Source: an uncultured beta proteobacterium (GTDB lineage Bacteria; Pseudomonadota; Gammaproteobacteria; Burkholderiales; Burkholderiaceae_C). Taken from it: DNA of 64,000 nt. Positions 53,091 to 62,683 of the stretch are shown here, piece after piece. The notes under the pieces were generated by a model. The model saw nothing but the letters and a program-made list of their open reading frames with translations. It was not told the DNA's origin and did not search any database. The translations under genes were made by a program, and so were the position numbers. How positions within the stretch are numbered: the first letter of the stretch is position 1; every line of letters starts with the position of its first letter. Where the stretch lies: contig CAILZB010000051.1 of assembly GCA_903838565.1 (NCBI GenBank), positions 62,001-126,000 on the forward strand. Direction: 5' to 3'.

Positions 53091-54812
53091 ATGGTGCAAA
53101 CCGAAATCACTGTTGAAAAGGGTCTGGCGGCCACGCCAAAGCTGGCGCCGCAGGCCTGGATTTCACGTTTCCAGACACCGCTGCAGCTGAGCACTTCAGG
53201 CGTGCTGGCGGGGCTGCGCTTTGCCGTCAAGGACAACATTGATGTCCAGGGGTTGGCCACCACCGCCGCCTGCCAGGCCTTTGCCTACGAGCCTCAGGCC
53301 CATGCCGTGGTGGTGCAACGGTTGCTCGATGCCGGTGCGTCGCTCGTGGGCAAGACCAATCTGGATCAGTTTGCCTGCGGTCTGAACGGCACGCGCTCGC
53401 CCTGGGGTGCCGTGCCCAACGCCTTCGATCCGGCTTTCGTGTCGGGCGGCTCCAGCTCCGGCTCGGCCTACGTCGTGGCCACGGGCCAGGTGGATTTTTC
53501 GCTGGGAACCGACACGGCGGGCTCGGGCCGCGTGCCGGCGGGACTGAACAACATTGTCGGGCTCAAGCCCACCAAGGGACTGATCAGCGCGCGCGGCGTG
53601 GTCCCGGCAGCGCAGAGCGTGGACTGCGTCTCCATCCTGGCGCGCAGCGTCGGCTTGGCAGCGCGGGTGCTGTCCGTGGCTATGGGCTTCGATGCTCAGG
53701 ACCCGTACTCGCGCCACCTCCGTCTGAACTCGCGCGCCTTTCCCGCCACCTTTCGTTTCGGTGTGCCGTCCAAACTTTCATTTTTCGGTGACACGGCGGC
53801 CAAGACCGCCTTCGCCTTGAGTCTCTCGCGCTTGTGTGAGCAGGGCGGAACACCCGTGCGCATCGACTTCCAACCGCTGGCGCAGGCGGCCGACCTGCTG
53901 TACGAAAGTGCGCTCGTGGCCGAGCGCTACCAGGGCATTCGCAGTTTCTTCGATGCGCATGAAGCCGAGGTGCTGGAGCCGGTGCGCAGCATCATTGCGC
54001 GGGGCCGCGGCTACAGCGCCGCCGACCTGTTCGATGCGCAAACCCAGCTGCGCGCGCTGGCTCAGCGCGCCGCCCCCATGTGGGATGACATCGACCTGCT
54101 GCTGGTTCCCACCGCCCCTACGCACGTCCGCATCGCGGACATGCTGGCCGACCCGGTGGCGCTGAACCGCCAACTGGGGGCCTACACCAATTTCGTGAAC
54201 CTGCTCGACTACGCGGCGCTGTCGGTGCCGAGCGCCATGCGAGCCGACGGCCTGCCGTTTGGCATCACGCTCATCGGCCAAAGCGGCAGCGACTGGCAAC
54301 TGGCAGAGCTCGGGCAGCGCTATCACCTGGCCAGCGCAATGACCCAAGGAGCGACCGGTGAGCCTTTGTCCGCGCCCGAGCCCATCGCCGCCATCCGCAG
54401 CCTGAGCACGACCGTGCGATTGGCCGTGGTCGGCGCGCACCTGAGCGCCATGCCACTGAACGCCCAGCTGACTGAGCGCGGCGCCCGCCTGGTGAGCACG
54501 AGTGCCACCGCGCCGCATTACCGGCTGTACGCGCTGAGCGGCAGCGTGCCGCCCAAACCCGGACTGCTCCGGGTCGCCGAAGGGCAGGGCGAGAGCATCG
54601 CGCTGGAACTGTGGGACATGCCGCTGGAACACTACGGCTCCTTCGTCTCGCTGATCCCGGCGCCGCTGGGCATAGGCACGCTGGAACTGGCCAATGGCGC
54701 CAGCGTGCAGGGCTTTCTGTGCGAGGTGCAGGCGCTGCAAGGCGCGCATGACATCAGCGGCTTTGGCGGCTGGCGCGCCTATGTCGAATCGCTGGCCAAG
54801 ACAAGCCTTTGA
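53091..54812 (+). CDS. atzF: Allophanate hydrolase AtzF
   Basis: 573-residue enzyme converting allophanate to ammonia and CO2. The N-terminal amidase-signature domain has the Ser-Ser-Lys triad: Lys47 in FAVKDN, cis-Ser in VSGGSSSGSA and the nucleophile Ser in GTDTAGSGR. The C-terminal domain (from about residue 440, with PHYRLYALSGSVPPKPGLLRV and GFLCEV) is the allophanate hydrolase-specific domain. ATG at 53091 follows the palindrome; longer starts are rejected. It is the first gene of an eleven-gene plus-strand operon and catalyses its last step. No urea carboxylase gene is adjacent, so the allophanate comes from biuret or dicarboxyurea-type compounds rather than urea. Confidence 0.95.
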   Translation: MVQTEITVEKGLAATPKLAPQAWISRFQTPLQLSTSGVLAGLRFAVKDNIDVQGLATTAACQAFAYEPQAHAVVVQRLLDAGASLVGKTNLDQFACGLNGTRSPWGAVPNAFDPAFVSGGSSSGSAYVVATGQVDFSLGTDTAGSGRVPAGLNNIVGLKPTKGLISARGVVPAAQSVDCVSILARSVGLAARVLSVAMGFDAQDPYSRHLRLNSRAFPATFRFGVPSKLSFFGDTAAKTAFALSLSRLCEQGGTPVRIDFQPLAQAADLLYESALVAERYQGIRSFFDAHEAEVLEPVRSIIARGRGYSAADLFDAQTQLRALAQRAAPMWDDIDLLLVPTAPTHVRIADMLADPVALNRQLGAYTNFVNLLDYAALSVPSAMRADGLPFGITLIGQSGSDWQLAELGQRYHLASAMTQGATGEPLSAPEPIAAIRSLSTTVRLAVVGAHLSAMPLNAQLTERGARLVSTSATAPHYRLYALSGSVPPKPGLLRVAEGQGESIALELWDMPLEHYGSFVSLIPAPLGIGTLELANGASVQGFLCEVQALQGAHDISGFGGWRAYVESLAKTSL

Positions 54813-54851
54813 CGGCACCTCATTCACTTCATCAACCTCAGGGAAGCACCC

Positions 54852-55850
54852 ATGAACACCGCCACTCCAAACTCACGTCGCCGACTGCTGCAGATCGGCG
54901 CTGCCGGCGCCGCGCTGGGCCTGATTGGTGCCCCAGCCCTGCTGCGCGCGCAGACGACGCCAAAGATCCGCGTCGGCTACTGGCCCATCGCCGCCGGTCT
55001 GCCGTTCTACGCGGCGGTGGAGAAGGGCTACTTCAAGGAGGCTGGCCTGGAGGTGGAGGCGATCAAGTTCGCCGGAGCCCAGCAGATCATGGAGGCCATG
55101 CTCGCCGGCCGCTGCGACGCCAGCGCCAACGGCACGGGCTCGGCGAATCTGGCGATCGGCGAGATCGCCGCTCCGGGCAGCTTCAAGATCTTTGCCTCCA
55201 ATCCCAGCAACGCCAAGAACGTGCTGGACGAGTTCCTTGTGCCCGCGGCCAGCACGGCCAGGAGCATCGCCGAGCTCAAGGGCAAGCGGGTCGCCTCGGG
55301 ACCGGGGATTCAGAACGTGACGCTGGCCAAGACCGTGCTGGAGCGCGCCGGCGCCAGCGGCGCGACCGTGATCGAACTGCCCATCGGCCAGCACGTGGCC
55401 GCGCTGGCGGCAGGCCAAGTGGACGCCGCCTACACGCTCGAGCCCACGGGCACGATTGGCCGCCTCAACGGCAGCACGCGCGTGCTCGAAACCGGCGTGA
55501 TTTCCAAGTACATCCTGGGCGACGCGAGTGCACCCTGGTTCGGCGGCTCGGCCTCGCTCAAGGCCGAGTTCGTGACGCAGTACCCGGCGCAGGCTAAGAA
55601 GTTTGTCGCCGCCTACGCCAAGGGCATCGCGCTGGTGCGCTCGAACCCGACCGAGGCACGCCAGTACCTCAAGGGCTACACCGCCATCGAAGGGCCGCTG
55701 AGCAGCGAGGTGCCGCTGGCAGCGTACACGCTGTACAACGAATTCACGCCCAAGGACATTGCGCACTTCCAGAAGTTCTTCGATCTGTTCTCGGACAAGG
55801 GCATCTTCTCCTCGCGCCTGCTGGTCGAGAGCATGCTCTACAAGGGCTGA
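54852..55850 (+). CDS. NitT/TauT-family ABC substrate-binding protein (Tat-exported)
   Basis: 332-residue periplasmic binding protein (SsuA/TauA/NMT1-like). The N-terminus SRRRLLQIGAAGAALGLIG is a twin-arginine signal ending ALLRAQ. The mature part shows IRVGYWPIAAGLPFYAAVEKGYF and KGKRVASGPGIQNV, typical of this family. It belongs with the permease and ATPase that follow without gaps. Family members bring in sulfonates, nitrate, pyrimidine precursors or riboflavin; here a carbamoylated nitrogen compound such as biuret or cyanurate is inferred from operon context only. Confidence 0.92.
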   Translation: MNTATPNSRRRLLQIGAAGAALGLIGAPALLRAQTTPKIRVGYWPIAAGLPFYAAVEKGYFKEAGLEVEAIKFAGAQQIMEAMLAGRCDASANGTGSANLAIGEIAAPGSFKIFASNPSNAKNVLDEFLVPAASTARSIAELKGKRVASGPGIQNVTLAKTVLERAGASGATVIELPIGQHVAALAAGQVDAAYTLEPTGTIGRLNGSTRVLETGVISKYILGDASAPWFGGSASLKAEFVTQYPAQAKKFVAAYAKGIALVRSNPTEARQYLKGYTAIEGPLSSEVPLAAYTLYNEFTPKDIAHFQKFFDLFSDKGIFSSRLLVESMLYKG

Positions 55851-55852
55851 GC

Positions 55853-56674
55853 ATGAGCGCCAGCGTCACCCCCTTGCCGAGCATGACCGCGGCGCGGCCG
55901 ATGCCGCCGATACCGCGGCGCATGGACCTGTCACGGGCGACTGCGCTGCTGGGCCCGGTGCTGCTGCTGCTGATCTGGGACCTGGTGGTTCGCTTCAAGC
56001 TCATCAGCCCGATCTTGCTGCCATCGCCCCTGGCCACGCTCTCGGCGCTGGCCAGCGGCATGGCGGGCGGCGAGCTGCTCTACGACTTCCTGTACACGCT
56101 GATGCGCACGCTGGAGGCCTTCGCCATCGCCGCCGTCGTTGGTGTGCCGCTGGGCGTGCTGCTGGGCAGCAACGAGCGCGCCTACCGCAGCGTCGAGTTC
56201 GTGATCGACTTCTTCCGCTCCACGCCCTCGTCCGCGCTGATACCGCTGTTCATGATGATCTTTGGCGTGTCCGACATCAACAAGGTCGCGATCGCCGCTT
56301 TTGGCGCGCTGCTGATCGTGCTCTTCAACAGCGCCTACGGCGTGATGAACGCGCGCAAGCAGCGCGTCATGGCGGCGCGGGTCATGGGCGCATCGCGCTG
56401 GCAGGTGTTCAAGGACGTGCTGATCTGGGAAAGCCTGCAGCCCACCTTTGTCGGACTGCGCAGCGCGGTCTCGATGTCGCTGGTGATCGTGGTTGTGGCC
56501 GAGATGTTCATCGGTTCAGAGCGCGGCCTGGGGCACCGCATCATCGACTCGCAGCAGGTCATGAACGTGCGCGACATGTACGCCTCCATCCTGGCCTCGG
56601 GCGCCTTGGGCTACGCGCTCAACGTGCTGTTCCTGCTGCTGGAAAAGCGCATCGTGCACTGGAGCGGGAGATAA
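55853..56674 (+). CDS. NitT/TauT-family ABC permease
   Basis: 273-residue inner-membrane permease with about six helices. The EAA loop (VMGASRWQVFKDVLIWESLQ, followed by PTFVGLRSA) that contacts the ATPase is clear. It starts two bases after the binding-protein stop. It forms the channel of the importer with the flanking genes. Confidence 0.93.
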   Translation: MSASVTPLPSMTAARPMPPIPRRMDLSRATALLGPVLLLLIWDLVVRFKLISPILLPSPLATLSALASGMAGGELLYDFLYTLMRTLEAFAIAAVVGVPLGVLLGSNERAYRSVEFVIDFFRSTPSSALIPLFMMIFGVSDINKVAIAAFGALLIVLFNSAYGVMNARKQRVMAARVMGASRWQVFKDVLIWESLQPTFVGLRSAVSMSLVIVVVAEMFIGSERGLGHRIIDSQQVMNVRDMYASILASGALGYALNVLFLLLEKRIVHWSGR

Positions 56675-56676
56675 GC

Positions 56677-57498
56677 ATGGGCGCTGTTATTCGCCCCATG
56701 ATCGCGCCCGATCCAGCCGCGCCCGCCTTTGTCCCCGGACCTGCGGGCACGCACATCACGATCCGCGGTCTGACCAAGTATTTCGCCGGGTTGCCGCTTT
56801 ACGAGGACTTCAACCTGGACATTCCGAAACACCAAATCGTCTCGGTGTTCGGGCCCAACGGCTGCGGCAAGAGCACGCTTATCAACATGATCGCGGGCCT
56901 GATGCCGCTGGACCGCGGCGAGATCCTGTTCGACGGCAAGACGCTCAAGGACACGAAGATCGGCTACGTGTTCCAGAACTACCGCGAAGCGCTGTTTCCG
57001 TGGATGCGCACCATCGACAACATCGCCTACCCGCTCAAGCTGGAGGGGCGCTCCAAGGCCGAGGTGGAGCAGCGCATGCAGGAGCTGGTGGCGTCCTTCG
57101 ACGTCAAGTTCGACCTGAACCGCTACCCCTACGAACTCTCGGGCGGCCAGCAGCAGACCGCCTCCATCATGCGCGCGCTGGCGCCGAATCCGGAAGTGCT
57201 GTTTCTGGACGAGCCGTTCTCGGCGCTGGACTTCGAGATGACGTTGTTCATCCGCGAGAAGCTGCAGCAGGTGTTCATGCAGACCGGAACCACCATGCTG
57301 CTGGTGTCGCACGACCTGGAAGAAGCCGTGTACCTGGCCGACCAGGTGCTGCTGCTGACCAAGCGCCCAACGCGGGTCGCTGAGATCCTGCATTACGGCG
57401 ATGCGCGGCCGCGCACCGTGGACACGCTGTCCGAGCCCGGCTTTGTGCACGCGAAGAAGCGCAGCCTTGAAATCTTCCAGCGCGAGGTGCGGCGATGA
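56677..57498 (+). CDS. NitT/TauT-family ABC ATPase
   Basis: 273-residue ATPase with Walker A GPNGCGKST, Q-loop VFQNYREALFPW, signature YELSGGQQQT and Walker B VLFLDEP, plus the switch His in LLVSHDLEEAV. In the signature motif QQQ replaces the common MRQR. ATG at 56677 is two bases after the permease stop; the longer frame upstream is antisense to reading of the permease and rejected. It energises the importer. Its stop overlaps the atzG start (57495). Confidence 0.93.
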   Translation: MGAVIRPMIAPDPAAPAFVPGPAGTHITIRGLTKYFAGLPLYEDFNLDIPKHQIVSVFGPNGCGKSTLINMIAGLMPLDRGEILFDGKTLKDTKIGYVFQNYREALFPWMRTIDNIAYPLKLEGRSKAEVEQRMQELVASFDVKFDLNRYPYELSGGQQQTASIMRALAPNPEVLFLDEPFSALDFEMTLFIREKLQQVFMQTGTTMLLVSHDLEEAVYLADQVLLLTKRPTRVAEILHYGDARPRTVDTLSEPGFVHAKKRSLEIFQREVRR

Positions 57499-57713
57499 CC
57501 AGCGAAGAGAGCCTGGCCTATGTCATCAGCGCGGCCGCTCTGGCGCGGCTGCCGCTGCAGCACGAGCGCGCGCTGCGCGTCGCAGCGCAGCTGCAGCGCA
57601 CCGCGGCACTGGCGCAACTGCTGGAGGCGTTTCCCCTGGCACCGGAGGACGAGCCGGCCGAGATCTACGGCCTCGATCGCTCCGAACTGCGAAGCGCGAA
57701 GGCCTGGCCATGA
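57495..57713 (+). CDS. atzG: AtzG/GatC-like small subunit (DUF4089)
   Basis: 72-residue helical protein of the DUF4089 group, with LAYVISAAALARLPL and LLEAFPLAPEDEPAEIYG as landmarks. Known AtzG is a GatC-like partner needed to make soluble, active AtzE, in an AtzE-AtzG complex. It overlaps the ABC ATPase stop by four bases and the atzE start by four (ATGA), as expected for obligate partners. The equivalent in purine catabolism is HpxX. Confidence 0.88.
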   Translation: MTSEESLAYVISAAALARLPLQHERALRVAAQLQRTAALAQLLEAFPLAPEDEPAEIYGLDRSELRSAKAWP

Positions 57714-59107
57714 AGCGAACACTCCTGCCATCGTTCGACATCGCCGCCGCCATCGCCGCCGGCGAGACCAGCGCCGCCGAGGTGCTCGAGGCCTGCATCG
57801 CGCGCATCGACGCCACCGACGGCCGCATCAACGCCTTCACCGGCAAAAGCTACGCACGGGCCCGCGCCGAGGCGCAGGCGGTGGACGCGGCGCGCAGCCG
57901 CGGCGAAGCCCTGGGGCCGCTGGCAGGCGTGCCCTACGCGGTGAAGAACCTGTTCGACATCGAAGGCGAGGTCACGCTCGCGGGCTCGAACATCCACCAC
58001 CATCACGCCCGCGCCAAGGCGGACGCGGTGCTGGTTCAGCGCATGCGCGCCGCCGGCGCAGTGCTGGTGGGCTCGCTCAACATGGACGAGTTCGCCTACG
58101 GTTTCACCACCGAGAACAGCCACTACGGCGCCTGCCACAACCCGCACGACCTGGCGCGCAGCGCGGGCGGATCGTCCGGCGGTTCAGGCGCGGCCGTGGC
58201 CGCGGGCCAGGTCCCGATCGCGCTGGGTTCGGACACCAATGGCTCGATCCGCGTTCCGGCTTCGCTGTGCGGCGTCTGGGGCCTCAAGCCCACCTTCGGT
58301 CGCCTGTCGCGGCGCGGCAGCTATCCCTTCGTGCACAGCATCGATCAACTGGGTTGTTTTGCCGATTCGGTCCAGGGCTTGAGCCTGAGCTACGACGCGA
58401 TGCAGGGCGCGGACCCGCTGGACCCGGCTTGCCGCGCGACCCAGGTGCAGGCGACGCTGCCTGCGCTGCAGCACGGTATTGAAGGCCTGCGCATTGGCGT
58501 GCTCGGCGGCTATTTTCAGGATCTGGCCACGCCCGCGGCGCTGTCCGTGCTGGAGTCGGCCGCAAGCGTGCTGGGCGCCACGCAGCAGGTCGAATGGCCG
58601 GATGCGGCGCTGGCACGGGCCGCCGCCTTCATCATCACCGCGAGCGAGGGCGGCGCGCTGCACCTTGACGAGCTGCGCAGCCGCGCCGACGAGTTCGAGC
58701 CGCTCTCGGTGGACCGCTTCATCGCCGGCGCGCTGCAGCCGGCGAGCTGGTACCTGCGGGCGCAGCGCTTTCGCCGCGTCTATCGCGATCGGGTGAACGC
58801 GCTGTTCCAGAAGTGGGACGTAGTGCTGGCGCCGGCCACGCCGGTGAGCGCGCCGCTGCTGGGCAGCGAGTGGCTGGACATCAACGGCCAGCAGCATCCC
58901 TGCCGCCCGTCGCTGGGCCTGCTGACGCAGCCGATCTCGTTTGCCGGCTGCCCGGTCGTGGCCGCGCCGTTTTGGCCGCAGCGAACGCACGGCATGCCGA
59001 TCGGCGTGCAGGTGATCGCCGCGCCCTGGCGCGAAGACCTGGCGTTGCGCGTGGCGATGACACTGCAGCGCTCGGGCCTGGCGCATGGGAAGAAGGCGGC
59101 GCTCTGA
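57710..59107 (+). CDS. atzE: AtzE-family amidohydrolase (1-carboxybiuret hydrolase-like)
   Basis: 465-residue amidase-signature enzyme. Lys79 in PYAVKNLFD, the GGSSGGSGAA loop (about 153-162) and nucleophile Ser near 177 in DTNGSIR form the Ser-Ser-Lys triad. Close relatives, AtzE, deaminate 1-carboxybiuret to 1,3-dicarboxyurea; the related HpxY works on oxalurate-type compounds, so the exact substrate is inferred. The ATG overlaps the atzG stop. It is followed directly by an atzH-like gene. Confidence 0.9.
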   Translation: MKRTLLPSFDIAAAIAAGETSAAEVLEACIARIDATDGRINAFTGKSYARARAEAQAVDAARSRGEALGPLAGVPYAVKNLFDIEGEVTLAGSNIHHHHARAKADAVLVQRMRAAGAVLVGSLNMDEFAYGFTTENSHYGACHNPHDLARSAGGSSGGSGAAVAAGQVPIALGSDTNGSIRVPASLCGVWGLKPTFGRLSRRGSYPFVHSIDQLGCFADSVQGLSLSYDAMQGADPLDPACRATQVQATLPALQHGIEGLRIGVLGGYFQDLATPAALSVLESAASVLGATQQVEWPDAALARAAAFIITASEGGALHLDELRSRADEFEPLSVDRFIAGALQPASWYLRAQRFRRVYRDRVNALFQKWDVVLAPATPVSAPLLGSEWLDINGQQHPCRPSLGLLTQPISFAGCPVVAAPFWPQRTHGMPIGVQVIAAPWREDLALRVAMTLQRSGLAHGKKAAL

Positions 59108-59482
59108 ATGGAGATCAACCTGAGCGATGTGCTGGCCGAAGTCGGCGCTGTGTTCCGGCGCTATGAACAGGCGCTGGTGCACAACGACGTGGCCGTGCTG
59201 GACGAGCTGTTCTGGGACAGCCCGCACACGCTGCGCTTCGGCGTGGGCGAGAACCTCTACGGCTATGACGCGATCCGCGCCTTTCGCGCGGCGCGCTCGG
59301 CGCAGGGCCTGGCGCGCGAGCTCGGCGCCACCGTCATCACCACCTATGGCCGCGACTTCGCCACGGCCAACACCGAGTTTCGCCGCGCCAGCAGCGAGAA
59401 AACCGGCCGCCAAAGCCAGACCTGGGTGCGCACGCCCCAGGGCTGGCGCGTGGTCGCAGCCCATGTGAGCCTGCTCGCATGA
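59108..59482 (+). CDS. atzH: AtzH/HpxZ-like SnoaL-fold protein
   Basis: 124-residue SnoaL/NTF2-like protein (DUF3225). It contains [20 protein letters not shown] and [15 protein letters not shown], diagnostic of the HpxZ/AtzH family. AtzH removes CO2 from 1,3-dicarboxyurea to give allophanate, joining AtzE to AtzF. The ATG starts on the base after the atzE stop. HpxZ in oxalurate breakdown is the alternative identity. Confidence 0.87.
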   Translation: MEINLSDVLAEVGAVFRRYEQALVHNDVAVLDELFWDSPHTLRFGVGENLYGYDAIRAFRAARSAQGLARELGATVITTYGRDFATANTEFRRASSEKTGRQSQTWVRTPQGWRVVAAHVSLLA

Positions 59483-59525
59483 ACCTTCGCCTATCCCGTT
59501 TCTTCACCCACCAGGAGCAATTTCC

Positions 59526-60644
59526 ATGACCGCCAAGTCCTTCAACCGTCGCGATTCCCTCAAGTCCCTGGCCGCCCTCGGCACCGTGGGCGCGCTGGGC
59601 AGTTTCAGCCAGCTCGCGTTCGCGCAAAAGCCCCTGACCGTGGGCGTGATCTACGTCGGAGCGCGTGACGACTTCGGCTACAACCAGGCCCACGCCCAGG
59701 CCGCGGCCGAACTCAAGAAGATGCCCGGCATCAAGGTGGTGGAGGAAGAGAACGTGCCCGAGACCGCCGCGGTGCAAAAGACCATGGCCGGCATGATCGT
59801 GCAGGACGGCGCTTCGCTGCTGGTTCCCACGTCCTACGGCTACTTCGATCCGCACGTGCTGGCCATGGCCGCCAAATACCCGGACACGCGCTTTGCGCAT
59901 TGCGGCGGACTGTGGACCGAGGGCAAGCATCCCAAGAACGTGGGCAGCTTCTTTGGCTACATCGACGAGTGCCAGTACCTCAACGGCGTCATCGCCGGCC
60001 ACATGAGCAAGAGCGGCAAGCTCGGCTTCGTCGCGGCCAAGCCGATCCCACAGGTGCTGCGCAACATCAACGCCTTTCTCATGGGCGCGCGCTCAGTCAA
60101 GCCCGGCATCACCTGCAACGTGATCTTCACCGGCGACTGGTCGATGGCGGTGAAGGAGGCCGAGGCCACGAACAGCCTGGCCGACCAGGGCTGCGACGTC
60201 TTCACCATGCACGTGGACGGCCCCAAGGTCATCGTCGAGACAGCGGCCAAGCGCGGCAAGATGGTCTGCGGCTACCACGCCAGCCAGGCCAAGCTCGCGC
60301 CCAACGCCTACCTCACCGGTGCGGAGTGGAACTGGCTCACCGCCTACAAGAGCCTGGTCGACGCTGCCAAGGCCGGCAAGCCGCATCCCAACTTCATCCG
60401 TGGCGGCCTCAAGGACGGCTACGTCAAGGCCTCGGCCTACGGCGCCATGGTGAGCGATGCCGCGAAGAAGAACGCCGACAGCATCAAGGCCAGCATGATG
60501 GCCGGCAAGTTCGACATCTTCAAGGGCCCGCTCAAGGACAACAAGGGCAACGTCGTGATCCCCGCCGGCACCACGCTCAAGCAGACCGACCTCACCCTGG
60601 AAGGCATGAACTACCTGGTCGAAGGCGTGGTCGGTTCCGTCTGA
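59526..60644 (+). CDS. BMP-family ABC substrate-binding protein (Tat-exported)
   Basis: 372-residue binding protein of the basic membrane protein/PnrA family, which usually binds purine nucleosides or related heterocycles. The N-terminus FNRRDSLKSLAALGTVGALG is a twin-arginine signal. GVIYVGARDDFGYNQAHAQA and HCGGLWTEGKHPKNVGSFFG are family motifs. The two permeases and the ATPase that complete the system follow, with the hydrolase gene in between. Several Comamonadaceae atz/hpx clusters have this transporter; a ring nitrogen compound such as a purine breakdown product or cyanurate is likely. Confidence 0.9.
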   Translation: MTAKSFNRRDSLKSLAALGTVGALGSFSQLAFAQKPLTVGVIYVGARDDFGYNQAHAQAAAELKKMPGIKVVEEENVPETAAVQKTMAGMIVQDGASLLVPTSYGYFDPHVLAMAAKYPDTRFAHCGGLWTEGKHPKNVGSFFGYIDECQYLNGVIAGHMSKSGKLGFVAAKPIPQVLRNINAFLMGARSVKPGITCNVIFTGDWSMAVKEAEATNSLADQGCDVFTMHVDGPKVIVETAAKRGKMVCGYHASQAKLAPNAYLTGAEWNWLTAYKSLVDAAKAGKPHPNFIRGGLKDGYVKASAYGAMVSDAAKKNADSIKASMMAGKFDIFKGPLKDNKGNVVIPAGTTLKQTDLTLEGMNYLVEGVVGSV

Positions 60645-60663
60645 AGTTCGCTTCGAGCCAGCC

Positions 60664-61755
60664 ATGCGCGACACTCTGTACGACATCGCCCTGCCGGTCA
60701 TTGCCATCGCTTGCGCGTTGGCGCTGTTCGGCGTCTTCGTCTGGTTCGCGGGCGTGAGCCCGCTGGAGGTCTGGGCGTTGTTGTTTCAGGGTGCGTTCGG
60801 CGACTGGTTCTCATGGCAGAACAGCCTGCAGCGCGCCGCGCCACTGATGCTCACCGCGCTGTGCGTGGCGCTGCCGGCACGCGCCGGCCTGATCATCATC
60901 GGCGGCGAGGGCGCGCTGGTGCTGGGGGGATTGGCCTGCGCACAACTGCCGCAACTGCTGCCGATTCCGGCCAATGGTTTTGGCACGGCACTGATCTGTC
61001 TGGCCGGTGCCGGAGCCGGTGCACTGTGGATCATCCTGGCGGGTTGGCTGCGCCAGGTCCGGGGCATCAATGAAACCATCAGCAGCCTGCTGCTGGCCTA
61101 CATCGCCATCGGTCTGTTCAAGCACGGCGTGGAGGGTCCGCTGCGCGACCCGGCCAGCCTGAACAAGCCCTCCAGCCATACGCTGGTCGAGGGCTTGCAG
61201 ATCGGCGGCATCGCCGGCTCCGACGTGCACTGGGGTCTGGTGCTGGGCGTGCTGGCCTGCGTCGGACTGTGGCTCTGGTTGCGCTGGACGCCCACCGGTT
61301 TTTCTGTGCGCGTGGTGGGTGGCAACCCGCGCGCCGCGCAGCTCGTGGGCCTGCCGGCAGCGCGCCTGATCCTGCTGGCCTGTGCGCTGGGCGGTGCCTG
61401 CGCCGGACTGGCCGGTGCGGTCGAGGTGGCGGCGGTGCACCACAACGCCAACGCATCGCTCATCGCCGGCTACGGCTATGCCGGCATCCTGGTGTCGTTC
61501 ATCGCCCGGCACAACCCGCTGGCGATGGTTCCGGTGGCGATTCTCTTTGGCGGCTTCGCGGCCGCAGGCAGCCTGCTACAGCGCCATCTGGGTCTGCCCG
61601 ACGCCTCGGTCCAGGTGCTGCAGGGCATCAGCTTCGTGCTGATCCTGGCCAGCGAGGCGCTGCGCGATGTGCCGTGGAAGGCGCTGTTCGCGAAGCTCGC
61701 TCACGCCTCCGGGCCGAGCCCGGCGCAGATGGCGATGGGAGACAAGATCGCATGA
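60664..61755 (+). CDS. BMP-type ABC permease 1 (YufP/NupP-like)
   Basis: 363-residue permease of the branched-chain amino acid/BMP transport family with eight to ten hydrophobic segments; LIIIGGEGALVLGG and the coupling stretch RVVGGNPRAAQLVGL are typical. It starts 19 bases after the binding protein stop and overlaps the next permease (ATGA). Confidence 0.92.
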   Translation: MRDTLYDIALPVIAIACALALFGVFVWFAGVSPLEVWALLFQGAFGDWFSWQNSLQRAAPLMLTALCVALPARAGLIIIGGEGALVLGGLACAQLPQLLPIPANGFGTALICLAGAGAGALWIILAGWLRQVRGINETISSLLLAYIAIGLFKHGVEGPLRDPASLNKPSSHTLVEGLQIGGIAGSDVHWGLVLGVLACVGLWLWLRWTPTGFSVRVVGGNPRAAQLVGLPAARLILLACALGGACAGLAGAVEVAAVHHNANASLIAGYGYAGILVSFIARHNPLAMVPVAILFGGFAAAGSLLQRHLGLPDASVQVLQGISFVLILASEALRDVPWKALFAKLAHASGPSPAQMAMGDKIA

Positions 61756-62672
61756 CTGCCGAACAATGGATGACCTTCGCTGCGGCCATTCTGGGCGGCG
61801 CCTTGCGCGTGGGCGTGCCGTTTCTGTTCGTCAGCCTGGGCGAGTGCCTGACCGAGAAATCGGGGCGCATCAACCTCGGCCTGGAGGGCGTGCTGGTGTT
61901 CTCTGCGATGTCGGCTTTCGGCGGAGCCTACTGGAGCGGCTCGCCCTGGATCGGCGTGCTCTGCGGGGCTTGTGCCGGTGCCCTGCTGGCCGCGCTGCAC
62001 GGCGTGCTGTGTTCGCTGCCGCGCGTGAACGACGTGGCCACCGGAATCGCGCTGATGCTGCTGGGCACCGGCCTGGCGTTCTATTTTGGCAAGGCGCTGA
62101 TGCAGCCGCAGGCGCCGCAGATTCCCGCCTTGGCTTTGGGCGACTGGAGCGAGTCCTCGGCCGTGCGCTCGGCGCTCAAGGTCAACGCCTTGCTGCCCGT
62201 GGGACTGCTGCTGGCGCTGGCGCTGGCGTGGATCTTTGCGCGCACCAGGGTCGGCCTGCTGGTGCGCATGGCGGGCGACTCGGCCAACGCCGCGCGCGCG
62301 CTGGGCTATTCGGTGTCGCGCATCCGCATCGCCGCCACCACCATGGGCGGCGCCATCTCAGGTCTGGGCGGGGCCTCACTCACGCTGTTCTATCCTGGCA
62401 GCTGGAACGAGGGCATCTCCAGCGGCCAGGGTCTGATCGCCGTCGCGCTCGTGATCTTCGCGCGCTGGAGCCCGCTGCGCTGCATCACGGCGGCGGCGCT
62501 GTTCGGTGGCGCCGGCGCCATCGGCCCGGCACTGCAGTCGGTGGGCATCAACGGCGGCTACCACCTGTTCAACACCCTCCCTTACGCGCTCACGCTGCTG
62601 ATCCTGGTGCTCACTTGCCGCCCGGGAAGCGCCGCCGCAGGCAGCCCGGGTGAACTTTCATCCACAAACTGA
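61752..62672 (+). CDS. BMP-type ABC permease 2 (YufQ/NupQ-like)
   Basis: 306-residue permease, with [20 protein letters not shown] near residue 38 and the coupling helix [23 protein letters not shown] at 61752 overlaps the stop of permease 1 by four bases; the longer frame upstream is a shadow. It forms a heterodimeric channel with permease 1. Confidence 0.92.
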   Translation: MTAEQWMTFAAAILGGALRVGVPFLFVSLGECLTEKSGRINLGLEGVLVFSAMSAFGGAYWSGSPWIGVLCGACAGALLAALHGVLCSLPRVNDVATGIALMLLGTGLAFYFGKALMQPQAPQIPALALGDWSESSAVRSALKVNALLPVGLLLALALAWIFARTRVGLLVRMAGDSANAARALGYSVSRIRIAATTMGGAISGLGGASLTLFYPGSWNEGISSGQGLIAVALVIFARWSPLRCITAAALFGGAGAIGPALQSVGINGGYHLFNTLPYALTLLILVLTCRPGSAAAGSPGELSSTN

Positions 62673-62683
62673 AGCCCCAAGCC

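Noticed and set aside
49369..53190. Plus-strand open frame of 1273 codons opposite the giant transglutaminase gene
   Set aside because: It is an antisense shadow from GC-rich codon use: composition is Arg/His/Gln-rich, it has no domain, and the minus strand holds a clear catalytic protein.
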